A stretch of DNA of 64,000 bases from Streptomyces sp. H27-H5 (GTDB lineage Bacteria; Actinomycetota; Actinomycetes; Streptomycetales; Streptomycetaceae): the NCBI RefSeq assembly GCF_026627505.1, contig NZ_JAPNLK010000051.1, positions 1 to 64,000 on the forward strand, in the 5' to 3' direction. A model generated the notes under the pieces. It saw only the letters and a list, made by a program, of their open reading frames with translations. It ran no database searches and had not been told where the DNA came from. Below are positions 25,062-33,849 of this stretch, one piece after another. Position 1 is the first letter of the stretch, and each line of letters opens with the position of its first letter. The position numbers were made by a program, and so were the translations under genes.

Positions 25062-26813
25062 ATGAGCAACGAACGCGACGATGCCGCCAGACGCGGCGGC
25101 ATGCTGCTGCTTCTCCCCGTGCAAGTCGCCCTGATGACGGGCCTGGGCCTGCTGATCACCGTTCCCCTGGCGGGTCGGTGGCCGCTGTCGGCGGAGGACG
25201 GCGTCAACCGTGCCTTCGCCGCGCATCGCGGCGAACCCTTCACGGAGCTCTCGGAGTGGCTGTCCCTGCTGGCCAGTACCCAGAGCGTGATCGGTCTGAC
25301 CCTCCTCTTCGTCGCGGCGCTGTTGCTGCTGCCCCGTGTGGCGTGGCGGAGGGAAGCGGCGTTCCTGGCCCTGTCCGTCGCGGCGCAATCGGCCGTCTTC
25401 CTCCTCGTGACCCTCGTCGTCGAGCGCTCCCGACCCGACGTGCCCCATCTGGACCCGGCTCCGCCGACGTCGAGCTTCCCCTCGGGGCACGTGGGGGCCG
25501 CCACCGCGCTGTTCGGAGGACTGGCCGTGCTCGCGGCCACCCGACTGCACGGCGTCCGACGCGTTCTCGCGGTCGGCGCCTTCGCCTTGATCCCCGTCGC
25601 CGTGGCCCTGTCCCGGCTGTACCGGGGAATGCACCACCCCTCCGACGTACTGGGCGGCCTGCTCAACGGCGCCTGCACGCTGTTCGTCGTGGGGTACGCG
25701 CTGCTCCTCCCCGCCCACGCCCGACGGGACGACGCCCGCTCCGCCGCGGCCCGCGGCGCCGCGCTCCCCACGACCCGCACCCCGGCCGATGCCGACGTCG
25801 ACGCGGACCCCGAGGGCCTCGGGGCCGGTCGGGTCGTCGTGGTCCGTCATCCCCACTCCTGCGACGAGGAGTTGGCCGAGCGAGTGCGCTCCGTCCTGCA
25901 CCACCGGGGCCACACCGACCAGGTGTGGACGCCGACTTCGGCCGACGACCCCAGCGGCGGGCTCGCCGCGCGGATCGGCGACAGCGGAACCACCCTGGTC
26001 GTGGCCTGCGGCGGCGACGGCACCGTACGCGCCTGCGCCGAGGTGCTCGCCGGCACGGACATCGCGTTGGCCGTCGTCCCCTGCGGCACCGGGAACCTCC
26101 TCGCCCGCAACCTGCGGCTCCCCGCGGATCCCGCGGAGGCACTGGACGCCGCCCTGTCCGGGAGGACCACCCGCATCGACATGGGCAGGCTGAGCGGCGA
26201 CGGGCTCGAACCCGCCCGCTTCACGGTGATGGCCGGCGCCGGCCTGGACGCGGCCATGGTCCGGGACGCATCGGACCGGCTCAAGGACCGGGTGGGCTGG
26301 GCCGCGTACGTGGTGTCGGCCGTCGGCCACCTCCGCGACCCGAGGATGCGGCTCTCGATCCGGCTCGACGACGGCGCCGCGCTGGAACGACGGGCCCGCA
26401 TGGTCGTCATCGGCAACGTCGGCACCCTCCAGGGCGGGCTGCCGCTCCTGCCGGACGCCCGACCCGACAACGGCCGCCTGGACATGGTGCTCCTCGACCC
26501 GCGCGGCGCCGCCGGATGGCTCGTCGCGGCGGGACACGTCCTGTCCCGCACCCTGCCCGGTCGGGCATCCGCCGCGCCCGGCACACCCGCCGGCGCCGTG
26601 GCCGGCGGCGCACTGGAGTACTTCAACGCCGCGCGGATCGACATCCGTTTCACCCGGCCGCACCCGCGCGAGCTCGACGGCGACGCCGTCACGTCGGGTG
26701 CCCACCTGACCGCCGAGGTCGAACCGGGCGCGCTGCGGCTGTGCCTGCCGACACCGCGACCGCGCGTCGCCGCGGGCGTGCCGGAAGGCAGCGCCGTCAC
26801 CACCGCCGGCTGA
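25062..26813 (+). CDS. PAP2 phosphatase-diacylglycerol kinase fusion
   Basis: This 583-residue membrane enzyme has two parts. Residues 1-220 are a PAP2 lipid phosphatase with membrane helices and the motifs ERSRPD, FPSGH and SRLYRGMHHPSD. From about residue 250 it is a diacylglycerol-kinase/sphingosine-kinase catalytic domain with ACGGDGTVRA and CGTGNLLARN. One half would remove phosphate from phosphatidate-like lipids and the other would phosphorylate diacylglycerol or a related lipid. The start is ATG at 25062, in front of two other membrane genes on the same strand. Confidence 0.85.
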   Translation: MSNERDDAARRGGMLLLLPVQVALMTGLGLLITVPLAGRWPLSAEDGVNRAFAAHRGEPFTELSEWLSLLASTQSVIGLTLLFVAALLLLPRVAWRREAAFLALSVAAQSAVFLLVTLVVERSRPDVPHLDPAPPTSSFPSGHVGAATALFGGLAVLAATRLHGVRRVLAVGAFALIPVAVALSRLYRGMHHPSDVLGGLLNGACTLFVVGYALLLPAHARRDDARSAAARGAALPTTRTPADADVDADPEGLGAGRVVVVRHPHSCDEELAERVRSVLHHRGHTDQVWTPTSADDPSGGLAARIGDSGTTLVVACGGDGTVRACAEVLAGTDIALAVVPCGTGNLLARNLRLPADPAEALDAALSGRTTRIDMGRLSGDGLEPARFTVMAGAGLDAAMVRDASDRLKDRVGWAAYVVSAVGHLRDPRMRLSIRLDDGAALERRARMVVIGNVGTLQGGLPLLPDARPDNGRLDMVLLDPRGAAGWLVAAGHVLSRTLPGRASAAPGTPAGAVAGGALEYFNAARIDIRFTRPHPRELDGDAVTSGAHLTAEVEPGALRLCLPTPRPRVAAGVPEGSAVTTAG

Positions 26814-26865
26814 ACGTGCGCGCGGAACGAAGACCTACGGACCTGCAACGGGGGGTTGGGACAGC

Positions 26866-27846
26866 ATGGGCACAGCGACTCGGGTACCACAGCGCCGCGA
26901 CGTGATGGCGGTGGAGGCGGAGCTGCGGATGGAGGGCGAGGAACTGTCCGCCGAGGAGGCGTGGGCCGCGTTGCGCCGCCACGGCGGGTGGAGACTCGTA
27001 CGGGACGCCTTCATGAGGTTCCGCTACGCCGACGGGTTCAGCCATTCCCGGGCGCTCGCGCTCCAGACGGTCCTGTCGATCGTCCCCCTGGCCATCGCCG
27101 TCATAGGCCTCTCCAGCGTGCTGCACACCGAGGACATAGGCCGGATCGCCGAACTGACGATCCGGCGGCTCGCGAGCGGACCCAGCCAGGACGTCGTGGA
27201 CGACGCCCTGCTACAGAGCCGCCGCCAGGTCGGCGACGGCAGCCAGGCCGCGCTCTGGCTCGGACTGCTGTTCTCGGTGGTCAACATCACCACCAGCCTG
27301 TGCCAGGTGGAACGCGGGGCCAACCGCATCTACGGAGTGGAACGCGACCGCCCGTTCCTGCGCAAGTACACCCGAGGGCTGATGATGGCCGTGCTGGCCG
27401 GGCTGCCCCTGGGGCTGAGTTTCGCGGTCACCGTCCTCGGCGCCGACCTCACCCGGGCCGTCGCGGAGGTCTACCAGCTGAGTCCGACCACCACCCGGGT
27501 GTGGGAGATCCTGCGCTGGCCCGTCGGCATCCTGCTGGCCGTGATCGCCACCAGCGCCATCTTCCGCCGCTCCCCGCGGCGAACCCAGCCCGGTTACACC
27601 TGGCTGGCCTTCGGCGCCGGCGTCTACCTGGCGCTGTGGCTGGTGGCGACGTGGGGACTGAGCCTCTACGTCGGGGCCAGCGGCTCCTTCAGCAACGTGT
27701 ACGGACCCCTCAGCGCCTTCATGTCGCTGCTGCTCTGGTCCTACCTCACCTCGCTCGCCCTCTTCCTGGGCCTCGCGTTCGCCGCCCAACTGGAAGCGGT
27801 ACGGGCCGGGGTGGCGGCCCCGATCACCGACGACCCCGGGGTCTGA
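26866..27846 (+). CDS. YihY/BrkB family membrane protein
   Basis: This 326-residue protein has about six membrane helices and YihY-family segments (FRYADGFSHSRALALQTVLSIVP near residue 50, RGANRIYGVERDR near 150). YihY proteins were once called ribonuclease BN, but the family role is unsettled and may concern lipid or envelope transport. It starts 52 bp after the PAP2-kinase gene, with the next PAP2 gene 46 bp on, so the three genes probably form an operon. Confidence 0.85.
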   Translation: MGTATRVPQRRDVMAVEAELRMEGEELSAEEAWAALRRHGGWRLVRDAFMRFRYADGFSHSRALALQTVLSIVPLAIAVIGLSSVLHTEDIGRIAELTIRRLASGPSQDVVDDALLQSRRQVGDGSQAALWLGLLFSVVNITTSLCQVERGANRIYGVERDRPFLRKYTRGLMMAVLAGLPLGLSFAVTVLGADLTRAVAEVYQLSPTTTRVWEILRWPVGILLAVIATSAIFRRSPRRTQPGYTWLAFGAGVYLALWLVATWGLSLYVGASGSFSNVYGPLSAFMSLLLWSYLTSLALFLGLAFAAQLEAVRAGVAAPITDDPGV

Positions 27847-27892
27847 CGAGACCCCCCGCCCATCTCCCCCCACGGAAAGGAACACCCCGACG

Positions 27893-28696
27893 ATGGTTCA
27901 GCGCACCGGCCGACCGCGGCGACTCCTGGAGGGACTCATGTCCCGCCACTTCGGACCCGACACGAGGTTCGGCGTGCGGCTGTTGGCGACGGTGGTCGTC
28001 ACCGCCGTCGTGGCCGTGCCCTTCGCCCTCGCCCTGGTCCTCGTCGAGTCCGGGTGGGCGCCCCTGTACCGCTTGGACCGGCACACCGCCGAACAGCTCC
28101 ACCACTCCGCCCTCGGCCGCCCCGGATGGGTGCGGGTGCTCGACTTCCTCACGAACGTCGTGTGGGGGCCGTTGACGATGCGCCTGCTGGTGGCCGCCCT
28201 GGTGGTGTGGCTCCTCCTCCGGGGCGCCCGACGCCTGGCCGTGTGGGCGGCCGTCACCGCGATCGGGAGCGGCCTCCTGGGCCTGCTCACGAAGAACGTG
28301 GTCGAACGCGCCCGCCCCCATCTGCCCGACCCCGTCGCCGACGCGCCCGGCTTCTCCTTCCCCTCCGGGCACGCCATGACCGCAATGACCTCCTGCGCCG
28401 TGCTGCTGCTGGCCCTCCTGCCCCTGGTGCCCCGCACGTGGCGGCCGCTGCCGTGGCTGCTCGCCGGCCTCACGGTGCTGGGCGTCGGCTACACGCGGAT
28501 CGCACTCGGCGTGCACTGGGTGAGCGACGTGCTCGGGGGCTGGCTGCTGGGTCTGGCCGTGGTCACCGCGACCACGCTGGCCTTCGAGGCCTGGCGGTCC
28601 GACGTCGGTCGCGACCGCACCACGCCCGCGGAGGGTCTGGAACCCGAGATCGTGGGCGCCGACCCCGAACCGCCCGTCGACGTACGACGCATCTGA
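27893..28696 (+). CDS. PAP2-family phosphatase
   Basis: This 267-residue integral membrane protein has all three PAP2 motifs: KNVVERARP (near residue 137), FPSGHAMT (near 160) and RIALGVHWVSD (near 203). It would hydrolyse lipid phosphates such as phosphatidate or undecaprenyl diphosphate at the outer membrane face. It is the third gene of the lipid operon and is followed by a hairpin terminator. Confidence 0.85.
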   Translation: MVQRTGRPRRLLEGLMSRHFGPDTRFGVRLLATVVVTAVVAVPFALALVLVESGWAPLYRLDRHTAEQLHHSALGRPGWVRVLDFLTNVVWGPLTMRLLVAALVVWLLLRGARRLAVWAAVTAIGSGLLGLLTKNVVERARPHLPDPVADAPGFSFPSGHAMTAMTSCAVLLLALLPLVPRTWRPLPWLLAGLTVLGVGYTRIALGVHWVSDVLGGWLLGLAVVTATTLAFEAWRSDVGRDRTTPAEGLEPEIVGADPEPPVDVRRI

Positions 28697-28718
28697 ACGG
28701 GAGGCCCCGGGGACACGC

Positions 28719-28753
28719 GTCGGCCCCGCCCGGGCATTCCGGACGGGGCCGAC
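28719..28753 (+). terminator. Terminator of the PAP2/YihY operon
   Basis: Arms GTCGGCCCCG and CGGGGCCGAC (28719-28728, 28744-28753) lie 22 bp after the stop. Confidence 0.7.
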
Positions 28754-28758
28754 AGGAC

Positions 28759-28812
28759 GGGCCTTACCGGTGGGCCGTACCGGTGGGCCTTACCGGTGGG
28801 TGTCCCACCGGT
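28759..28812. repeat. Three 13-bp tandem repeats running into a hairpin
   Basis: GGGCCTTACCGGT is repeated three times (28759-28797, middle copy with one change). The last copy flows into a perfect 9-bp hairpin (28792-28800 with 28804-28812, loop TGT) 20 bp past the stop of the minus-strand gene, where it could act as its terminator. Confidence 0.8.
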
Positions 28813-28832
28813 ACGGGACAGTCCGCCGGGGG

Positions 28833-29654
28833 TCAGGCCACGACCGCGGGGTCGTCCACGCCGTACGCGGTGTCCCACGGCGCCGGACCCGTGCCGGCCG
28901 ACCAGTCGTCGAGCGCCTGCCGGTCGAAGCAGAGGATCCCGCACTGCTCGGCGTACTCGACGGCGGGCTGGGTGTACTCGCTCGTGGTCACCACCGCCGC
29001 GAGCTGGGCCTCGTGCACGGCGAAGCAGGTGCCGCCGAAACGCTGCATGTCCTGGGAACCCACCTTGTTGGTGGGGCCGTAGCGCTTGCACTGGATCACG
29101 ACGCGGCGGCCGTCGGGGGCGGTGGCGAGGACATCGGCCCCCAGGTCCCCGGCCCCGCCGACGACCTGGACATCGCGGCACCCGTCCCGCTCGCAGAGGT
29201 CGGCGACGGCCTGCTCGAACTCGTAGGCGTCCAGCAGGGTGTAGTCGCCCCCGCGGACCTCGTATACCGGGGCTTCCACAGCCGTCGCAGCCGCTTCCGC
29301 CGCCGCGACGGCCTCGGCCTCCGCGGCGGCTGCCGCCGCTTCGACCTCCGCCGTCTCGGCCGTCTCGACGGCGGTGGCCGCGGCGCACCGCAGGGTGCGC
29401 GCGGTGCGCCGGGCCGCCCTGCGGATCCGCAGGCTGCGCCGCGCGGGAGCCGAGCACCCGGCCACCGCCACGCACGCCAGGACGACCAGGGCGGCGACGA
29501 GGGGGTGCTCCCGGGCGGCGTCGGCCAGGACCCGCAGGGTGAGGCCCGCGCCGCACACCGTCAGGGCGGCGATGACGAACCAGCGGGCGGTGGAGCGCGT
29601 GCTGAACCGGTACCGAGGTCTGGCGGTGTACTCGGGTCGGACGGGTATGGTCAT
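28833..29654 (-). CDS. Membrane-anchored Mrr-type restriction endonuclease-fold protein
   Basis: This 273-residue protein has two N-terminal membrane helices (about residues 24-44 and 52-68), a basic then Ala/Glu-rich helical linker (75-130), and a C-terminal Mrr_cat nuclease domain with GDLGADVLATAPDG and VIQCKRY, giving the D-(E/Q)-x-K catalytic pattern. Mrr enzymes cut modified or foreign DNA. Here the nuclease would sit at the inner face of the membrane, possibly near DNA entry. It is convergent with the PAP2 operon and divergent from the PLD gene. Confidence 0.8.
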   Translation of the reverse strand: MTIPVRPEYTARPRYRFSTRSTARWFVIAALTVCGAGLTLRVLADAAREHPLVAALVVLACVAVAGCSAPARRSLRIRRAARRTARTLRCAAATAVETAETAEVEAAAAAAEAEAVAAAEAAATAVEAPVYEVRGGDYTLLDAYEFEQAVADLCERDGCRDVQVVGGAGDLGADVLATAPDGRRVVIQCKRYGPTNKVGSQDMQRFGGTCFAVHEAQLAAVVTTSEYTQPAVEYAEQCGILCFDRQALDDWSAGTGPAPWDTAYGVDDPAVVA

Positions 29655-29822
29655 CGGCGCGCGCCCCCTGGTCGTGTTCAAGATCGTTGGTGGCGTCTGC
29701 CCCGACCACCCCGCTTCAAGCACAGGCCCGCCGCGATCACCGCGCCGGGTGTCGCGGACGGACCTGGTGCCGACAGGGGTGATACGAGCCGCCATACTGG
29801 GGCGACTTTGAGGAGCATGGAC

Positions 29823-31058
29823 ATGACGGATCGAGATCTGGCGCAGCACCCCGGCGGCGCGGACGTGGCGAGCCCGGACATGGCGGACCCCGCCTCCCTC
29901 GCCGACCGGCGCATTCGTCGCATCCGCAGGCGCCTCGAACGCCTGATCGGCGTGGCCGCGACCGAGGGGAACAGCGTGCTCCCCCTGCGGAACGGGGACG
30001 AGATCTTCACGGCGATGCTGGACCGGGTCGACTCGGCCCGCCACACGGTGGACATGATGACGTTCGTCTACTGGAAGGGCGACATCGCGCGCCGATTCGC
30101 CGAGGCGCTGGCCGGTCGGGCCCGCGCGGGCGTCCGGGTGCGCCTGTTGCTGGACGGCTTCGGCAGCCGCCTCATAGAGGGCGAGCTGCTGGAGCAGATG
30201 AGCGACGCCGGCGTCGAGGTCGCCTGGTTCCGCAAGCCGCTCTACCTCTCGCCGCTGAAGCAGAACCACCGCTGCCACCGCAAGGTGCTGGTGGTGGACG
30301 AGGAGGTGGCGTTCACCGGGGGCGTCGGCATCGCCGAGGAATGGTGCGGCGACGCGCGCAACCCCAAGGAGTGGCGCGACACCCACGTGGAACTCCGCGG
30401 ACCGGCCGTCGACGGCATCGCGGCGGCCTTCGCCCAGAACTGGGCGGAGTGCCACGATGACCTCTTCGACGACCGCGACCGGTTCGTGGACCACAAGCCC
30501 GCCGGCGAGGCCATCGTCCAGGTGGTCCGCGGCTCGGCCAGCTTCGGCTGGCAGGACATGCAGACGCTGATGCGCGTCGTCCTCGAATCGGCGGAGGAAC
30601 GGGTCCGTCTGGCCACCGCCTACTTCGCCCCCGACACCTATTTCGTGGACCTGCTGTGCGCGACGGCGCGCCGGGGCGTGGCGGTCCAGATCCTGCTGCC
30701 CGGCTCCCACACCGACAAGCGCGTGTGCCAGCTCGCGGGACAGCACCACTACGAGGCCCTGACCGCCGCGGGCGTGGAGATCTTCCAGTACCGGCCGACG
30801 ATGATGCACGCCAAGGTCATGACCATGGACGGCGTCGTCTCCCTGGTGGGCTCGACGAACTTCAACCGGCGCTCCCTCGACCACGACGAGGAGGTCATGC
30901 TCGCGGTCATGGACGTCGAGTTCACAGAGGTGCTCGACGCACACTACGACCAGGACCTGGACGTCAGTGACCGCATCAAGGCCGGCCGGTGGAAGCGCCG
31001 CTCGCTGCGCCAGCGCGCCCGCGAGACCGCGGTGCTGCCCATCCGCCGCTTCCTCTGA
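29823..31058 (+). CDS. Cardiolipin-synthase-like phospholipase D family protein
   Basis: This 411-residue protein has two complete HKD motifs: HRKVLVVDEEVAFTGG (near residue 159) and HAKVMTMDGVVSLVGSTN (near 331). The spacing and GG/GSTN context match bacterial cardiolipin synthase/PLD enzymes that join or cleave phosphatidyl groups. It lacks the long N-terminal membrane helices of classic Cls, so it is probably peripheral. ATG 29823 is preferred over 29817 because AGGAG then has proper spacing. A strong terminator follows. Confidence 0.85.
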   Translation: MTDRDLAQHPGGADVASPDMADPASLADRRIRRIRRRLERLIGVAATEGNSVLPLRNGDEIFTAMLDRVDSARHTVDMMTFVYWKGDIARRFAEALAGRARAGVRVRLLLDGFGSRLIEGELLEQMSDAGVEVAWFRKPLYLSPLKQNHRCHRKVLVVDEEVAFTGGVGIAEEWCGDARNPKEWRDTHVELRGPAVDGIAAAFAQNWAECHDDLFDDRDRFVDHKPAGEAIVQVVRGSASFGWQDMQTLMRVVLESAEERVRLATAYFAPDTYFVDLLCATARRGVAVQILLPGSHTDKRVCQLAGQHHYEALTAAGVEIFQYRPTMMHAKVMTMDGVVSLVGSTNFNRRSLDHDEEVMLAVMDVEFTEVLDAHYDQDLDVSDRIKAGRWKRRSLRQRARETAVLPIRRFL

Positions 31059-31110
31059 CCCGCCCACGCCGCCGTCCCGGCCTCGATCGCGGGGTCGGGC
31101 GGCGCGCGAT

Positions 31111-31142
31111 GCCCCCGTTGCGAAGGTGTGAGCAACGGGGGC
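31111..31142. terminator. Bidirectional terminator between convergent genes
   Basis: An 11-bp perfect stem (GCCCCCGTTGC with its complement) and 10-nt loop lie between the PLD and arsR-like stops. Confidence 0.75.
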
Positions 31143-31188
31143 CGCTCGTTTCGCCCCTACGCCGTCCCGCCCCTGCGTCGTCCCGCCC

Positions 31189-31512
31189 CTATGACCTCGT
31201 GGCCTCGGCGGCCACGATCGCGTCGAGGAGGCCGGGGAAGGCCTCGTCCGTCTCCGCGCGCCTCAGGGCGTTCATCCGTGAGGTGCCCGCGTAGTACTGC
31301 CGGATGAGGCCCGCCTCGCGCAGGATCCGAAAGTGGTGCGTCGCCGTGGACTTGCTCACGGGAAGGTCGAACGCCCCGCACTTGATGTCGGTGGGGGAGT
31401 CGCGCAGTTGGATGAGGATGCTCCGCCGCACGGGCTCGACGACGGCTTCGAGCACCTGCTGGAGGGTGATCGTCCGCAGGTCGGGGTGTGAGGGGACGCG
31501 GTCGGTGTCCAT
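31189..31512 (-). CDS. ArsR-family helix-turn-helix regulator
   Basis: This 107-residue winged-helix protein has the recognition region LPVSKSTATHHFRILREAGLI and no obvious metal-binding cysteine cluster (one Cys, in KCGAFD). It lies divergent from a quinone-oxidoreductase-like gene, 94 bp apart, and probably represses that gene and itself. The effector is unknown and may be a redox or organic signal rather than arsenic. Confidence 0.85.
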   Translation of the reverse strand: MDTDRVPSHPDLRTITLQQVLEAVVEPVRRSILIQLRDSPTDIKCGAFDLPVSKSTATHHFRILREAGLIRQYYAGTSRMNALRRAETDEAFPGLLDAIVAAEATRS

Positions 31513-31529
31513 GCCCCCATCGTACGACG

Positions 31530-31546
31530 GTCATAAAAGTTTGACA
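31530..31546. promoter_or_regulatory. Candidate ArsR operator and -35 box
   Basis: A GTCA-N8-TGAC dyad (31530-31545) overlaps a TTGACA at 31541-31546 on the plus strand, upstream of the oxidoreductase. The matching -10 is weak. Confidence 0.35.
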
Positions 31547-31606
31547 GTCATCGCACTTTGGGATGGGGTGAATGGACGACCCTTCCCCAGGTGAAAGGAC
31601 GACCCG

Positions 31607-32617
31607 ATGACGAACCCGATGACCAGGACGGTGCTGTTCCACGAACTCGGCGGGCCCGAGGTGTTGAGGGTGGAGAACGCGGAGGTCGGAGAGCCGGGAC
31701 CGGGTGAGGTGCGGATCCGTGTCGACGCCATCGGCCTGAACCGGGCGGAGGCGCTGTTCCGCAGCGGCCTCTACATCGAGCCGGTGAAGCGCTTCCCCGC
31801 GCGCCTGGGTTCCGAGGCCGCCGGAGTCGTCGAGGCGGTCGGCGAGGGCGTCACCGGATTACGGCCCGGACAGCCGGTGAGCACCGTTCCCGGCTTCTCG
31901 CAGAACGACCACGGGGTCTACGCGGAACGGGCGATCGTGCCCGCCTCGGCGGTGCTGCGCCGCCCCGAAAGCCTCGGAGCCGTCGAGGGCGCCGCGGTGT
32001 GGATGCCCTACGTGACGGCCTACGGTGCGCTCGTGGAAGTCGGTGGGATGCGTCCCGGCGACACGGTCGTACTGAACGCTGCGTCCAGCAGCGTGGGACT
32101 CGCCGCCATCCAGGTCGCCGAGCGCATCGGTGCCACGTCGATCGCCCTCACCCGCACCGCCGCCAAGCGGGAGGCCCTGCTCGCACAGGGCGCGGCCGAG
32201 GTGATCGTGACCGACGAGGAGGACGTGGTCGAGCGGGTGCTCGCGGCGACCGACGGCCGCGGCGCGGAGTACGTCTTCGACGCCGTCGCCGGTCCCGGTG
32301 TACTGGAACTCGGGAAGGTGGTCGCCGCCGGCGGGATGCTCCTCGTGTACGGCGCCCTCAGTGGCCTGCCGACCCCCTACCCGGGCCTCGATCTGGGCAT
32401 GCCCGCGCTGAACATGCGGACGTACACCATGCTGGAGACGACCGCCCGGCCCGAGCGACTGCGACGGGCGCAGGCCTTCGTGGCGTCCGGTCTGCGCTCG
32501 GGCGCCTTCCGGCCGGTGGTGGACCGGACGTTCGAACTGGACGAGATCGTCGAGGCCCACCGGTACCTGGAGTCGAACGCCCAGATCGGCAAGATCGTGG
32601 TCACCGTCTCCCATTGA
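31607..32617 (+). CDS. Zinc-independent quinone oxidoreductase-like MDR protein
   Basis: This 336-residue protein is of the medium-chain dehydrogenase family. It has the GroES-like N-terminal domain (GPGEVRIRVDAIGLNRAE) and an NADPH Rossmann domain with NAASSSVGLAAIQ (near residue 155), where the usual GGVG is replaced by SSSVG. The zinc ligands of alcohol dehydrogenases are missing, which fits quinone or enoyl reductases. The start is ATG at 31607 with AAAGGA upstream. It is divergent from the ArsR gene, its likely regulator. Confidence 0.85.
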   Translation: MTNPMTRTVLFHELGGPEVLRVENAEVGEPGPGEVRIRVDAIGLNRAEALFRSGLYIEPVKRFPARLGSEAAGVVEAVGEGVTGLRPGQPVSTVPGFSQNDHGVYAERAIVPASAVLRRPESLGAVEGAAVWMPYVTAYGALVEVGGMRPGDTVVLNAASSSVGLAAIQVAERIGATSIALTRTAAKREALLAQGAAEVIVTDEEDVVERVLAATDGRGAEYVFDAVAGPGVLELGKVVAAGGMLLVYGALSGLPTPYPGLDLGMPALNMRTYTMLETTARPERLRRAQAFVASGLRSGAFRPVVDRTFELDEIVEAHRYLESNAQIGKIVVTVSH

Positions 32618-32641
32618 CCCGCCCTACCGGGTCACTGACCC

Positions 32642-32670
32642 ACGGCCCCGTCGGCATGCGGCGGGGCCGT
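32642..32670 (+). terminator. Hairpin after the oxidoreductase gene
   Basis: Nine-bp arms ACGGCCCCG/CGGGGCCGT lie 25 bp after the stop. Confidence 0.65.
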
Positions 32671-32956
32671 CGCCGTTTCGGGAAGCCGGTGGGTACCGGG
32701 TCCGACTGGAACAACCCGGCCTCCGTCAGGGCGAGTTGGTCACGTCGGTGGCACACGAAGCCGCTCCCCATGACGGCGGGACGATGAGTGGCACGACCCC
32801 CCGAGGTGTCCCCTCAGTCGAACGGGGCGTCGGCGTAGGGCGTTCGAGAACCGCTAGCAGTCAACCGGTCTCTGCTCATCGGAATTGCCCACACCCACAC
32901 ACTTCACAGGCAGCGTGGGTAGAGTCCGCACCACACACATCGATCGAGGAGCCCTC

Positions 32957-33736
32957 ATGCCCGCGCAGGAGATTCCCACTCTCAAGTCCCAGTACGCCGA
33001 GAAGGTCACCGCCGACCTTGATCTGAACACCGCCGAACAGGGCCGCATTCGCGAGGAGATCACCTCCCTCCAGGAGCGTCTGGCCGGCCTGGAGCAGGAC
33101 CACGAACTCCTCGTCGGGATGCGTTCCGCCCTCGGCGACAACGCGCTCGCGGTGCCCGGACCGCGGTCCGGCAAGAAGCCCGCGACGGCCGCGCCGGCCG
33201 CCACGTCCACGAGGAAGCAGGCGGGAGCGAAGACCACGGCCACCGGCTCCGCGAAGAAGGCGACGGCGACGAAGACGTCGGCCGCGCCGAAGTCCACGAC
33301 GGCCAAGTCCACGGCGACCAAGGCCACCGCGACGAAGTCCGCCGAGACGAAGGCGGCCGCCGTGGCCGCCGAGCCGAAGCAGTCCGCCGCGAAGCCGGCC
33401 GCCGCGAAGCAGCCGGCCGCGAAGAAGCCCGTGGCCAAGAAGGCGGCGGCGTCGGACAAGAACCAGGTCCCGCTGACGGAACTCATCCACCAGCACCTGA
33501 CCGGTCAGACGGAGCCGAAGACGGCCGGTGAGATCTCCCAGGCCCTGGCGATCGCGCACCCGGACCGCAGCCTCAACGACAACCTGGTGCGCACGAGCAC
33601 CGAGCGTCTGGTCGCCCGCAGCCTGGCCGAGCGTGCCAAGCAGGGCTCCACGGTCTACTACACGGCCACCCGGCCCGTGGCCGCCGAGGCTCCTGCGGTG
33701 ACCGCCGACAAGGCAGTGGCCGCGACCGCCGTCTGA
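32957..33736 (+). CDS. Lysine/alanine-rich nucleoid-associated-type protein with winged helix
   Basis: This 259-residue protein has three parts: a coiled-coil-like acidic N-terminus (residues 15-55), a Lys/Ala/Thr-rich histone-H1-like middle of about 110 residues made of AKK/ATK repeats, and a compact C-terminal domain (PLTELIHQHLTGQ to STVYYT) that looks like a winged helix. The layout suggests non-specific DNA binding or compaction, as in HupS-like or H1-like proteins. The ATG has GAGGAG five bases upstream. About 340 bp of non-coding DNA precede it. Confidence 0.65.
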   Translation: MPAQEIPTLKSQYAEKVTADLDLNTAEQGRIREEITSLQERLAGLEQDHELLVGMRSALGDNALAVPGPRSGKKPATAAPAATSTRKQAGAKTTATGSAKKATATKTSAAPKSTTAKSTATKATATKSAETKAAAVAAEPKQSAAKPAAAKQPAAKKPVAKKAAASDKNQVPLTELIHQHLTGQTEPKTAGEISQALAIAHPDRSLNDNLVRTSTERLVARSLAERAKQGSTVYYTATRPVAAEAPAVTADKAVAATAV

Positions 33737-33758
33737 TCCGAACCACGCGTGGTGCGTC

Positions 33759-33806
33759 GGGGCTGTTTCCACCGGCAGGGCGGAGCCCGGCCGGGAGAAC
33801 AGCCCC
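33759..33806 (+). terminator. Hairpin after the lysine-rich protein gene
   Basis: Nine-bp arms GGGGCTGTT/AACAGCCCC enclose a GC-rich 30-nt loop, 23 bp after the stop. Confidence 0.55.
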
Positions 33807-33849
33807 TCGCGCACGCGGACACACAGGACGCGCCTGATCGGACGCACCG

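Noticed and set aside
28833..31067. Upstream half of a 744-codon frame covering the PLD gene on the opposite strand
   Set aside because: Only the part from the ATG at 29654 has nuclease-domain and membrane features. The rest is the antisense of the phospholipase D gene.
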